A stretch of DNA of 64,000 nucleotides from Flammeovirgaceae bacterium UBA7330 (GTDB lineage: Bacteria > Bacteroidota > Bacteroidia > Cytophagales > Cyclobacteriaceae), in NCBI GenBank assembly GCA_002471275.1, contig DKPQ01000012.1, positions 124,001-188,000 on the forward strand. Reading direction: 5' to 3'. Each line of letters begins with the position of its first letter. The stretch's first letter is position 1. Below are positions 43,723 through 52,692 of the stretch, piece by piece. The translations under genes were made by a program, and so were the position numbers. The notes below the pieces were generated by a model. The model did no database searches. It saw only the letters and a program-made list of their open reading frames with translations, and was not told where the DNA came from.

Positions 43723-44179
43723 TTTTCGGTGTTACAGTTTTGCCATGTCAAGTCCATGTATTGTTCGTGTGCTCTCACTTAGTGGACAGCACTAAAATAG
43801 TGAATCTTCCAGCCCCGCCAAAGGATGAGTATGCGCTGCGCCCAGAAAGATAAAAACTCCATACTAGCTCGGAAGTTACTTCCGGGCATTGTGGTCACTA
43901 ATATATCACTTTCTGCTTCCAGGGTCTGACCCCTGACAGAATCCTGGGGACGACTATGGTATTTTATCATCCATTACACCCAAAAAAAATGGGCCGGAGT
44001 TCTCACCCCGACCCTATACTAACCAGCTAAATACTCTTTGCTCAATCCTTTTGGTTAGATAAAGGATTCTGCCATCTGCCTGTAAAGCCGGGTCGCGTAG
44101 ACCGGGTCGCGTAGACCGGGTCGCTTACAGTCCCGACGGTGACGCTGAGACGAGGCTACTTTTAAAACTTAATCTCTCG
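43723..44179. other. Intergenic region with 14-bp tandem repeat
   Basis: About 460 bp without a credible gene. It contains three consecutive 14-bp units at 44088-44129: CCGGGTCGCGTAGA twice exactly, then CCGGGTCGCTTACA. The rest contains short palindromes and no recognisable coding signal; it may be remnant DNA. The T-rich end near 44160 may include the 3' end of the GH16 operon. Confidence 0.55.
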
Positions 44180-44998
44180 TCACTGATAAACCCTCACATA
44201 ATCAACCTCCAGCGTCTGTGGAAATGCCGAAGCATCCACACCATATCTTCCGCCCCAGTTGCCTCCCACCGCAAGGTTCATGATCAGGTGAAAGGGTTTA
44301 TCAAAAACCCAATCCTCTTCATTTAAAACCTCTTTGCGTAGTTCGAAGAACCTCGTTTCATCGATGTACCAGACCAATCGGTCGGACTCCCACTCCAATG
44401 CATACACATGGAATTCATCAGATGCTGTCTCTACTCTCAGGCTGTCTACTTTCTGGGTGCCAAGCATGCCGTTGTAACTTTTGGTATGTATGGCTCCATG
44501 CACGACCCCGGGGTCGTAGCCTACATGTTCCATGATGTCTATCTCACCATCGTCAGGCCACTTGATGTTTCGCTCCATCGATGGCATCATCCACAAGGCT
44601 GGCCAGGTTCCCTTTCCATTAGGGATTCTGGCCCTGAACTCAAACCTGCCATATTTCCAGTCTCCCTTTCCCCTGGAGATCAGTTTGGCACTGGTATAGG
44701 AAGCTGACCCCAGCGTATCTCTTTTAGCCTGAATGACCAGGTTCCCATCCGAGATCTTCACATTTTCAGGGGCATCCGTATAATATTGAAGCTCGTTGTT
44801 GCCAAACCCACAAAGCTCGGGGCAGCCATCTCCAATTACAGCGCTCCATTTAGTGGTATCCAGTGTTTCTTGATCGAATTCATCATACCACACAAGTTGA
44901 TTAAAAGTGGCGTCTGTTTCAGAATATTCTTTTACCGGGCCGTTAGTGCCACAAGATGTTGTCCATACCCCAATATAGATTAAAAATAAGATTCGCAT
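44180..44998 (-). CDS. GH16 family endo-beta-glucanase lipoprotein
   Basis: The Met at 44998 starts a signal peptide with lipobox (GVWTTSCG), giving 272 residues; the open frame further upstream overlaps the neighbouring gene and is not used. The jelly-roll GH16 domain covers about 30-272. The catalytic motif ExDxxE is present at Glu152-Ile-Asp154-Ile-Met-Glu157 (nucleophile and acid/base), flanked by WPALWMMPSM and the family's YYTDAPENV opening. Substrate class: beta-1,3- or mixed-linkage glucans such as laminarin. Last gene of the SusCD locus, 19 bp after the other GH16 gene; the two are only partly alike, suggesting different cleavage roles. Confidence 0.93.
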   Translation of the reverse strand: MRILFLIYIGVWTTSCGTNGPVKEYSETDATFNQLVWYDEFDQETLDTTKWSAVIGDGCPELCGFGNNELQYYTDAPENVKISDGNLVIQAKRDTLGSASYTSAKLISRGKGDWKYGRFEFRARIPNGKGTWPALWMMPSMERNIKWPDDGEIDIMEHVGYDPGVVHGAIHTKSYNGMLGTQKVDSLRVETASDEFHVYALEWESDRLVWYIDETRFFELRKEVLNEEDWVFDKPFHLIMNLAVGGNWGGRYGVDASAFPQTLEVDYVRVYQ

Positions 44999-45017
44999 GT
45001 ATAAGAAGTTTTTTGAA

Positions 45018-46124
45018 TTAGTTAAGTTGGAAAACACGTATATAATCGATGGCCATGCACTGCGGAAATCTGGTGGAAGCGTCCGGGCTGCCTGGCCAGT
45101 TGCCCCCCACAGCGATGTTGAAGATGAAAAAGAAAGGTGCCCTGAATTCACTTTTTTGCTCACCTGAAATGTCGATTTCATTGAATTTCTGATCATCCAC
45201 CAACCACTGGATGGACGTTTCATCCCACAGGATGGAGAACACGTGAAATTCATCTGCAAACACATCACCCTCCAGCCGATAGCTATCCCCTGAGGTAGCA
45301 TAATTGCCTCCTTCTGACCAGTGCAAGGTGCCATGAACGGTATTTTCCCTGCCTGATCCGCCTATCATCTCCATGATATCTATCTCGCCACAATGTGGCC
45401 ACCCGACCTCTTTAAAGTTTGAGCCCAACATCCACAGGGCAGGCCATATTCCCTGACCTTCAGGTAAAACAGCCCTGATATCTACCCTTCCATACTTAAA
45501 TTCCCTGTTCCCTTCAGTCACGATTCTGGAAGAAGTGTATGCACTCCCGCCCACCGTTTCTTTACGGGCCCAGATCACCAGGTTGCCATCTATCATGGTT
45601 GTGTTTTTATCTGTATAATACTGCAGTTCATTGTTACCCCATCCGCCGGATCCGGTACCGATCTCATAGGTCCAATCTGCACTATTCAGCTCCTCCCCAT
45701 CAAATTCATCACCCCATACCAGCGTCATCCCTTCATAAGACAAGGGCGTCGTATATCCCGCTGCAGGAATCAGTGTTGAAGGATCGGGTTCTTCTATTGT
45801 AACCATCTCGATATATTGAATAAAATCTGCTGATGTGGCATGTGCCTGAACTATCAGTTCATATTCCCCTGCTGCCCCGTAGGTATAGATCAGCTCGCCT
45901 TCTTTTTGTTCGATGTACTGATCGTCTTCGCCGAAGTAAAACCGGAAAAAATTCACCTTTTGAGCAGTAGCTGTTACCTTGATCTGATAGGGTTCAGCGG
46001 ATTGCTCAATCGTTACCAGAAGATCGGAGGGCAACAACACATTATCATCAGCAGTATCCCCCTGACAGGAAGCCAGGAGAATACCCGCTAATAATAAAAA
46101 ACCACATGCTTTTTCTTTCATCAA
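45018..46124 (-). CDS. GH16 family laminarinase-like lipoprotein with PKD-like domain
   Basis: 368 residues. Lipobox ends at Cys20 (LLASCQG). Residues about 35-110 form a PKD/Ig-like module (VNFFRFYFGEDDQYIE, YTYGAAGEYELIVQAHA). The GH16 domain runs from about 130, with the catalytic Glu247-Ile-Asp249-Ile-Met-Glu252 in CGEIDIMEMIGG and WPALWMLGSNF. Expected to cleave beta-1,3-glucan at the cell surface into oligosaccharides small enough for the SusCD pair. It begins 6 bp after the PKD lipoprotein, so it is in the same transcript. Confidence 0.94.
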   Translation of the reverse strand: MMKEKACGFLLLAGILLASCQGDTADDNVLLPSDLLVTIEQSAEPYQIKVTATAQKVNFFRFYFGEDDQYIEQKEGELIYTYGAAGEYELIVQAHATSADFIQYIEMVTIEEPDPSTLIPAAGYTTPLSYEGMTLVWGDEFDGEELNSADWTYEIGTGSGGWGNNELQYYTDKNTTMIDGNLVIWARKETVGGSAYTSSRIVTEGNREFKYGRVDIRAVLPEGQGIWPALWMLGSNFKEVGWPHCGEIDIMEMIGGSGRENTVHGTLHWSEGGNYATSGDSYRLEGDVFADEFHVFSILWDETSIQWLVDDQKFNEIDISGEQKSEFRAPFFFIFNIAVGGNWPGSPDASTRFPQCMAIDYIRVFQLN

Positions 46125-46130
46125 AAAAGG

Positions 46131-47780
46131 TTATTCCGCCGGTATCAGCACATAGTTCCAATACCCGCCACCGACTGAGATGGTCAGTGCGAGCTCTTCG
46201 TCACTACCTACCTTGTTGTAGCTGAGTACTTCGTAGGTCACTGTGGCATCGGTATCCGGTGGCGCTGATGCGTATTCTCCTCCGTTGTATGCTTTGGGTA
46301 AGACAATGAATGCACCTGTTCCCGTGACAGCGATAGTCGCCGGATCAGTGTCTGTTGCCGGGGTAAAAGCAAAAGTATGCGTTCCGGATGCCCACGGAGC
46401 AGCATCTCCGGTCAGGTTGGCTTCGTCCTGACAACCATCCGAAAGCCCCATGTATCCTTCACCGAAAATATCACCTAAAGCATCGTATTCAAAGACATTT
46501 CCTGTGGAGAAAATAAATTGATCATTGAACAGACAGGGCCTGTCAGCTGAAATATCTACTCCCCATCCCGGATACCACTCCGGACTTCCTTTATTTGGTC
46601 CGATGCCAAAGGCATTCGCAGCCGGTTTCAGTTTCCATGCTTTGGACCCTCCACCCGTCAGCAGCTCTTCTGTCAACACCGTAATGGCGTCCAGGGCAAT
46701 GGTTACCTCTTTCGTTACCGATTTGGTTTCCCCAGTGGCACTGGCCGTCAATTTGACCTTGTAGATACCGTCACCGCCGTAGGTGTGGACAGGACTTTGT
46801 TCGGTGCTGGTAGACCCATCATCAAAATCCCATTCGTAAGCGGTTGCATTTTGGGAAGCATTGGTAAACGTGACTTCACCTCCATCCACGGTAAATGAGA
46901 AGTCTGCCACCACTGGTGCATATCCTTTGCGGATCAATCGCAGGTACCAGGCAAATTCACCGTTGACCCGATCTGTAAACCGAAGGAACATTTCATTTTC
47001 CGAAATGGACATGATCTGATAGGTACTCACTCCAGTGGCATAGCCTATAAAACCTCCTTTGGTCAGGCTTAGAAACTGATTGCCCTCACCATCTGTAGTC
47101 ACAGCATAGTTCATGCCTTCAGGTGCAGTATAGGGTGCGGTATAATCACCAACTGCGGCGGTTGCACCCGGAAAGTTCGATTGCTGTCCGCCATTGATGA
47201 AAACATTTCCGTTAGTTTCCACCTCTGCAACAGACTGATTCAGGTAAAAGGTGTATTCATCGTCGTACATTCCTCCGCCTTCTTTCTCGTTGGCTCCTGC
47301 CTGGTACCAATCCGGACCAAAGGATGACACCGGACCCAGTCCAAAATGGCCAGCACGGTCTTTGTCTATCACCCAGGTCTTGCCTTCGGCTACTCCACAA
47401 CCACCCGTGAGTAGCTGTAGTACCTCTACATTGCAAATCTCAGGATCTGTTTCGTCGATGTTCACCACCTGTGTGGTAGTAACAGATCCACCTTTCGTAA
47501 ATACAGTCAGCGTGACAGTGTATTCACCGGCAAAAGGATAGTAAGCAATGACCTCATCCCCTTCATCAGTAGTGCCATTTCCAAAGTCCCACTTCTTCAT
47601 GAACCCCTCGGAAGTGTTGGTAAACACTACATAATTCGGACCCGCCGTCCCCTCTGTCGACTCACTGATTGTTCCGTCTTCTGTCGTCGGTGGAGTCTCG
47701 GTCAATTCAAACTCTTCCTGACATGCCAAGAAGAGCAATACAGGTATGATTAATATGATCGTCTTAATAGATTTCATCAT
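46131..47780 (-). CDS. PKD-domain surface glycan-binding lipoprotein with duplicated module
   Basis: 549 residues. Signal peptide with Cys20 (LFLACQ). Domain order: PKD-1 (about 45-110, WDFGNGTTDEGDEVIAYYPF), module A (about 115-290), PKD-2 (about 295-370, YEWDFDDGSTSTEQSPVHTY), module B (about 375-549). Modules A and B share LLTGG, a Trp-rich segment, FGLGP/FGIGP and DWY/EWYPGW, so the protein arose by tandem duplication. It occupies the SusE/SusF position after susD and is likely a surface glycan-binding protein for beta-glucan; no catalytic motif is visible. It begins 18 bp after the susD stop. Confidence 0.85.
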   Translation of the reverse strand: MMKSIKTIILIIPVLLFLACQEEFELTETPPTTEDGTISESTEGTAGPNYVVFTNTSEGFMKKWDFGNGTTDEGDEVIAYYPFAGEYTVTLTVFTKGGSVTTTQVVNIDETDPEICNVEVLQLLTGGCGVAEGKTWVIDKDRAGHFGLGPVSSFGPDWYQAGANEKEGGGMYDDEYTFYLNQSVAEVETNGNVFINGGQQSNFPGATAAVGDYTAPYTAPEGMNYAVTTDGEGNQFLSLTKGGFIGYATGVSTYQIMSISENEMFLRFTDRVNGEFAWYLRLIRKGYAPVVADFSFTVDGGEVTFTNASQNATAYEWDFDDGSTSTEQSPVHTYGGDGIYKVKLTASATGETKSVTKEVTIALDAITVLTEELLTGGGSKAWKLKPAANAFGIGPNKGSPEWYPGWGVDISADRPCLFNDQFIFSTGNVFEYDALGDIFGEGYMGLSDGCQDEANLTGDAAPWASGTHTFAFTPATDTDPATIAVTGTGAFIVLPKAYNGGEYASAPPDTDATVTYEVLSYNKVGSDEELALTISVGGGYWNYVLIPAE

Positions 47781-47798
47781 GATAATGATTTTAATTTT

Positions 47799-49289
47799 TT
47801 AATACATCGGGTTTTGCTCCCAGTTTCCTCCCGCCAGATCGATTTCAACCTGTGGAATCGGGAATAACTCATGTTTTCCAGCCACAAAACCATCAATCTC
47901 GGAAGCAGCCTGACCTGTTCTCACCAGGTCAAAGAACCTCAATCCTTCTCCTGCCAATTCTAACCGACGCTCTGCCCAGATGGCATTGGTAAGGTCTGTG
48001 CCTGAGCTCGTGATGTCACCCATTCCCACTCTGTTCCTTACCTCATTGAGATAGTTTCTTGCCAATGCATCATCCGGCGAAGCTTTTCGATTGTGCGCTT
48101 CTGCTGCCATGAGCAATACATCCGGATACCGGATCACCCGGTGATTTACCGGACTCGTGAGTACCACATCAGGTAAACCGGTCTCACTTTGCCGTGGAAT
48201 GTATTTGTTGTTGTAATAACCGGTATGACCACCAGCCCCAGGTGTGTAACTGATATCATCAGGGTTGGGCTGAGCCGCCTTAAAGGCCTCGATATCCAGG
48301 ATGGAACCATCCCTTCTCAAATCTGACGGATCATAAAAATCATACAGATCCTGAGTGGGTACATTGTACCTGTTTCCCGACCGGTACACAGGGCCTTCAT
48401 ACTGATAAGGGCCATTGAAACCTACGGCCACATTTCCTTCAAGACATACAAAACAGTCGTAACTACCACCATCCAGGCCTGTGTACTCAATTTCAAATAC
48501 CGACTCGGCATTACCCTCTTCGGCAACAGAAAACAGGTCTGAAAAGCCCTGACTATCCGTGATGGTAATGGTACTATAAGGTCCATCATTAATGACTTCA
48601 TCCAATACGGTAGCGGCTTCATCAAACTTGTCCTGATACAGGTATACCCGTCCCAGCAATCCTAGTGCCGCACCTTTGGTCACCCTTCCTTTCTCAGCAT
48701 CAGTCCAATCCAATACCTCAGCAGCGTCCACCAGATCCTGTTCGATCTGAGCATAGGCTTCGGCAGCTGGCGTCCTGGCGATCGAAGTAGCTTCTTCAAT
48801 ACCAATCCTTCGATCCACGATGAGTGGCACTGCACCAAAGACCTTTACCAGCTCGAAATAATAATACGCTCTGAGGAATTTGGCTTCGGCCAAGATTTTA
48901 TCCTTACCGGTAAAATCAAGTTTATCCTTGTTCTCCAGCAGGAAATTAACCCTGGTGACACCTGCAAAATTGAACCTCAAAACGTCGCGTAACAGCGGAT
49001 TGACCGGATTATGCGACATTTCGTCAATTTCATGAAGCGATCTTGAATCATTGACACTCTCACCACCGGCTATTGAATTGTCGGAAGCGACCTCGCCGAT
49101 CCAGTAGGTTGTATAACTTGTCTGAAGAAGATCATAAGCTCCGATTAAAGCCTGCTCGTAATCAGCTGGTGTATTGAAATAACTTTCTGCATCCTGAGCA
49201 AACTGGGGCTCCAGATCCAGCATTTCGTCACAAGCGGGTGTAATCAAAAGGCCCGCAACCACGATTAATGATATATAAATTCTTTTCAT
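47799..49289 (-). CDS. SusD/RagB-family outer-membrane lipoprotein
   Basis: 496 residues. Lipobox at Cys20 (LLITPACDEML), then the FNTPADYEQALIGAYDLLQ helical start, AKFLRAYYYFELVKVFGAVPLI typical of the SusD N-terminal domain, and the C-terminal RYPDVLLMAAEAHNR and WAERRLELAGEGLRFFDLVRTG of the RagB/SusD domain. It starts 5 bp after susC. It captures beta-glucan fragments at the cell surface and delivers them to SusC. Confidence 0.94.
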   Translation of the reverse strand: MKRIYISLIVVAGLLITPACDEMLDLEPQFAQDAESYFNTPADYEQALIGAYDLLQTSYTTYWIGEVASDNSIAGGESVNDSRSLHEIDEMSHNPVNPLLRDVLRFNFAGVTRVNFLLENKDKLDFTGKDKILAEAKFLRAYYYFELVKVFGAVPLIVDRRIGIEEATSIARTPAAEAYAQIEQDLVDAAEVLDWTDAEKGRVTKGAALGLLGRVYLYQDKFDEAATVLDEVINDGPYSTITITDSQGFSDLFSVAEEGNAESVFEIEYTGLDGGSYDCFVCLEGNVAVGFNGPYQYEGPVYRSGNRYNVPTQDLYDFYDPSDLRRDGSILDIEAFKAAQPNPDDISYTPGAGGHTGYYNNKYIPRQSETGLPDVVLTSPVNHRVIRYPDVLLMAAEAHNRKASPDDALARNYLNEVRNRVGMGDITSSGTDLTNAIWAERRLELAGEGLRFFDLVRTGQAASEIDGFVAGKHELFPIPQVEIDLAGGNWEQNPMY

Positions 49290-49294
49290 CTTTT

Positions 49295-52200
49295 TTAAAA
49301 TTTAATGTTGAGTCCACCCATATACATTCTGGCTTGCGGATAGAAACCATTGTCGACTCCGGCACTTAAAGGATCACCCGATCCAAGATCAGGGTCGTAA
49401 CCCAGATACCGTGTGAGTGTGATCAGGTTGTTGGCCGTAACATATAGCCTGAGGCTGCGAATCCCGATTTTTTCCGTGAGTGATGCAGGCAGCGTATAGC
49501 CCAGCTGCACATTTTTCAACCTGATATAAGATCCGTCTTCCACATAGAAATCAGAGAAAGTCGTATTCTGGGTAGCCCCGGTAGTCAGTCTTGGGTACTC
49601 ATCGGTACTGCCTTCACCGGTCCACCTGGCAATGTTGTAAGCCAGTTGATTGGCATAAGGTTGCTGACGCTCATAATTTCTGATGATCTCCTGACCAACA
49701 GCCGCATAGATATTGGCTGACAGGTCAATGCCCTTATAGCCCACATTCAGGTTTAATCCCATGGTAAAGTCAGGGATAGGAGAACCTATCATGGTTTTAT
49801 CGGTATTGTCTCCAAAATTGATGACACCATCGCCGTTTTGATCTACAAATCGAAGATCACCTGGCTGAGCACCCGCCTGGGTGACGCTACTCTCAGCAAT
49901 TTCCTGTTGATTCTGGAAAATACCGTCAGTCTCGTAACCAATGTAATATCCTATTGGAAATCCCGCTTCAAACCTTGTGGAGGTGTTGCCACCTACACTA
50001 AAGGCAGCACCAGGAATGAACGCAAACCCTTCCGGCACTCGCAAAACTTCATTTTTTATAAAGGTGACATTGTAGGTGGCACCAAAACTTAAGCCATTAC
50101 TACTGACCGTTTCATATCCAAGATCCAACTCCAGTCCGGAATTCCTCACATCACCACCATTGACTACCGGTGGTGAGCTGCCAGCTCCATAGGTACCCAG
50201 GATGGCTGAAACAGCAGGCTGAAACAACAGGTCTTTGGTATTCTTAATGAAGTAATTAGCGGTTAAATCGATACTGTTAAATAGTGTGAGATCCACACCG
50301 ATATTGGTTTGCTCGGTAGTTTCCCATTTCAGATCCGGGTTACCTGCAGCTCCAATGGCCGATCCAATGACAATGGCATCATTAAAAACATAGTTTCCTT
50401 CTCCGCCTAAGCTGGCTCTGTACCTGAAATCACCTATTCTGTCATTTCCGGAAATTCCGTAGCTGGCCCTCAGTTTGGCAAAACTGATAAAAGTTGGCAT
50501 CGTCAAAAATGACTCATCAGAAAATATCCAGGCTCCTGAAACGGATGGGAAATACCCAAATCGATTGTTCTCACCAAAGCGTGTAGATCCGTCTCTACGA
50601 ATGATTGCTGATATCAGGTATCTTTTCTGATAATCGTATTCAGCCCTCAGGAATATTGAAGCCAATCTTGATTTTACCTGAAAGGATCCTACATTATTGA
50701 GGTATCCCCCGGTGGCCTGATTAGCAGAAATATCCGCTAAATCCAGGGAGTTATTGGGGATGTTGTATCCTGTACCATTCAGTCCTGATGATGAGTTGCC
50801 CAGATAGGAAACCCCTGCAGTACCCTTCACCGTATGGGTCGCATTAAAAGTATGGTTATAATTGAGGAAAGCTTCAAGGTTATAATCCAGATAGGTAGCC
50901 CTGCTTTCATATACGCTAGCCCCTCTTTCAATCACCGTATTACCAATCATCACTGTCCGTGGATCCAGATTGGCATTGGCTGCGGTATTTGGCGCTTTGC
51001 TATCACCGTACCAAACCAATGGGCTAAAAGTCTTATCATCTACTATAGCGTAATTATATCCGACTCTTCCTGAGACTTTAAAGTCGTCGTTGATCGTGTA
51101 CTCTATTTCTTCCTTTCCGGTTATTTTATTGGCAATAGACCAGTTATAGGAATTTTCCATTTGAGGGATCGGATTGATGATATCCGAAACATTTTCCAGG
51201 TAAGAATACCTGTCATTTTCTCTGACGGATGCGGTTGGATACGCATTGATGGCATTGTAAAGGACAGACCCAATACCATTTTGGGGCAGCCCACTACTTT
51301 CTTCGTGGGTATATAATGTAACATGGGTCAGCTTCACATTAGGTGCCAGCTCAGTGATAAAGTTCACCCTACCATTATACCTTTCAAATTGCGCTTTCGA
51401 GCCTCCTACAATCCCTTCCTGCCTAAAATAGGATCCTCCAACATTGTAAGTGGTCTTTTCCGAACCTCCTGTTACCGTGAGGTTATAATTTTGTATTGGA
51501 GCTGTACCAAATACTTCATCCTGCCAGTCCGTCCCATTGCCTAAAGCTGTATTGGCAAAAGGTGGCGTTTGACCACCCGCAGCAAATGCTTCATTTTTAA
51601 GAATGGCATATTCCCGGGCATTCAACAGATCCAGCTTTCTGGCTGTTTGCTGAATACCATAATATCCACTCATTTCCAGTGTTGGCCTGGTGTTTTTGCT
51701 GCCTTTTTTTGTTTCAATGAGAACAACCCCATTGGCAGCCCTTACACCGTATATCCCCGCGGTGGCATCTTTCAAAACATTGATAGATTCTATGTCCGAA
51801 GGGTTCAGTGCATTCAATCCGGCGGCATCATATACCACGCCATCCACAAGGATCAATGGATTGTTGTCTCCGTTGGTGCTTAGTCCTCTGATCCTGATAT
51901 TGGCAGTACCTCCCGGTGCACCGGAATTTGTGGTGATATTAACGCCGGACAATTGTCCCTGCAGCGCCTGGTCTACTCTGGGTACCTGTCGCTGGACAAT
52001 GGCATCACTCTTGATCCTTGAAACCGCTCCGGTAAGTTCTTTGGCAGTGGTCTCTCCGTAACCAATGACTACCACCTCACCCAGCTCCTCAAAATCCGTT
52101 GTCAACGCTATGTTAATCTCAGTTTGATTATTTACCGGGATCTCCTGAGCGGCAAATCCAACGAAGGTAAAAACCAAAACTGCGTCATTAGGCACTGTCA

Positions 52201-52411
52201 ATGAATAGGTCCCTGACATATCTGATACAGTCCCGTTCATTGTACCCTTTTCTATGATGGTTGCACCCGGTAAAGGGGATCCATCCGAGGCGTCAGTAAT
52301 TGTTCCTGACACCGTACTGGTCTGAGCATTGGCAGAATTGATCACCCCTACAAAGGCGATCAATAAAACCAGACCCATCCAAATTCCATGTGTTTTGTAG
52401 ATTTTCATCAA
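49295..52411 (-). CDS. SusC/RagA-family TonB-dependent transporter
   Basis: 1038 residues, no STN domain. Signal peptide ends near ANAQ (about residue 30); carboxypeptidase-D regulatory-like domain at about 33-115 (VSGTITDASDGSPLPGATII); plug at about 120-240, with NNPLILVDGVVYDAAGLNALNP and DATAGIYGVRAANGVVLIETK; barrel ending GGLNIKF. The first two codons are both Met, so the start may be 52411 or 52408. First gene of the beta-glucan operon. Candidate operator sites lie 61-194 bp upstream, in the region shared with the divergent sensor-LuxR gene. Confidence 0.94.
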   Translation of the reverse strand: MMKIYKTHGIWMGLVLLIAFVGVINSANAQTSTVSGTITDASDGSPLPGATIIEKGTMNGTVSDMSGTYSLTVPNDAVLVFTFVGFAAQEIPVNNQTEINIALTTDFEELGEVVVIGYGETTAKELTGAVSRIKSDAIVQRQVPRVDQALQGQLSGVNITTNSGAPGGTANIRIRGLSTNGDNNPLILVDGVVYDAAGLNALNPSDIESINVLKDATAGIYGVRAANGVVLIETKKGSKNTRPTLEMSGYYGIQQTARKLDLLNAREYAILKNEAFAAGGQTPPFANTALGNGTDWQDEVFGTAPIQNYNLTVTGGSEKTTYNVGGSYFRQEGIVGGSKAQFERYNGRVNFITELAPNVKLTHVTLYTHEESSGLPQNGIGSVLYNAINAYPTASVRENDRYSYLENVSDIINPIPQMENSYNWSIANKITGKEEIEYTINDDFKVSGRVGYNYAIVDDKTFSPLVWYGDSKAPNTAANANLDPRTVMIGNTVIERGASVYESRATYLDYNLEAFLNYNHTFNATHTVKGTAGVSYLGNSSSGLNGTGYNIPNNSLDLADISANQATGGYLNNVGSFQVKSRLASIFLRAEYDYQKRYLISAIIRRDGSTRFGENNRFGYFPSVSGAWIFSDESFLTMPTFISFAKLRASYGISGNDRIGDFRYRASLGGEGNYVFNDAIVIGSAIGAAGNPDLKWETTEQTNIGVDLTLFNSIDLTANYFIKNTKDLLFQPAVSAILGTYGAGSSPPVVNGGDVRNSGLELDLGYETVSSNGLSFGATYNVTFIKNEVLRVPEGFAFIPGAAFSVGGNTSTRFEAGFPIGYYIGYETDGIFQNQQEIAESSVTQAGAQPGDLRFVDQNGDGVINFGDNTDKTMIGSPIPDFTMGLNLNVGYKGIDLSANIYAAVGQEIIRNYERQQPYANQLAYNIARWTGEGSTDEYPRLTTGATQNTTFSDFYVEDGSYIRLKNVQLGYTLPASLTEKIGIRSLRLYVTANNLITLTRYLGYDPDLGSGDPLSAGVDNGFYPQARMYMGGLNIKF

Positions 52412-52471
52412 TATTCCTTTTGTTTGATGTTATTTTTAGAATTCTTCAATTTCCAAGCCTTATTGAGTATT

Positions 52472-52494
52472 CATATTGAATGATTTTCAATATG
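52472..52494. promoter_or_regulatory. Perfect palindrome upstream of susC
   Basis: CATATTGAA (52472-52480), spacer tgatt, TTCAATATG (52486-52494). A perfect 9-bp dyad centred about 72 bp upstream of susC, in the region divergent with the LuxR-type regulator: an operator-like position. Confidence 0.5.
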
Positions 52495-52552
52495 CTAGAA
52501 ACCAATAGCATCCTCAAATGTTGGGATTTATACACGCTTTAAAGAATATTCC

Positions 52553-52605
52553 ACTACATCAACACTACATCATAGGTATTTTATCACCTCAACATTACTA
52601 CATCA
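52553..52605. promoter_or_regulatory. Array of 11-bp-phased direct repeats, candidate regulator sites
   Basis: ACTACATCA occurs exactly at 52553-52561, 52564-52572 and 52597-52605, with a degenerate copy (ACCTCAACA, 6 of 9) at 52586-52594. The starts are at offsets 0, 11, 33 and 44, all multiples of 11 bp, so all copies face the same side of the helix in two pairs. The array lies 88 bp upstream of the LuxR-type regulator gene and about 140 bp upstream of susC. Confidence 0.55.
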
Positions 52606-52692
52606 ATTTCCTGCAAAAAGCGACATTCTGAACTATTGAAGCCATTTTGGGTTTTTAATTCACTAACTTTAGTTTTCACACCCTGATACAAC

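Noticed and set aside
43779..43970. 63-codon minus-strand frame in the gap after the GH16 operon
   Set aside because: Irregular composition and no signal peptide, family or neighbour support; the region looks like decayed non-coding DNA.
44088..44129. Possible CRISPR-like array
   Set aside because: Only three adjacent 14-bp units with no spacers, so it is a plain tandem repeat.
44999..45334. N-terminal extension of the second GH16 frame
   Set aside because: It overlaps the neighbouring GH16 gene out of frame and has non-protein-like composition; the lipoprotein signal starts at 44998.
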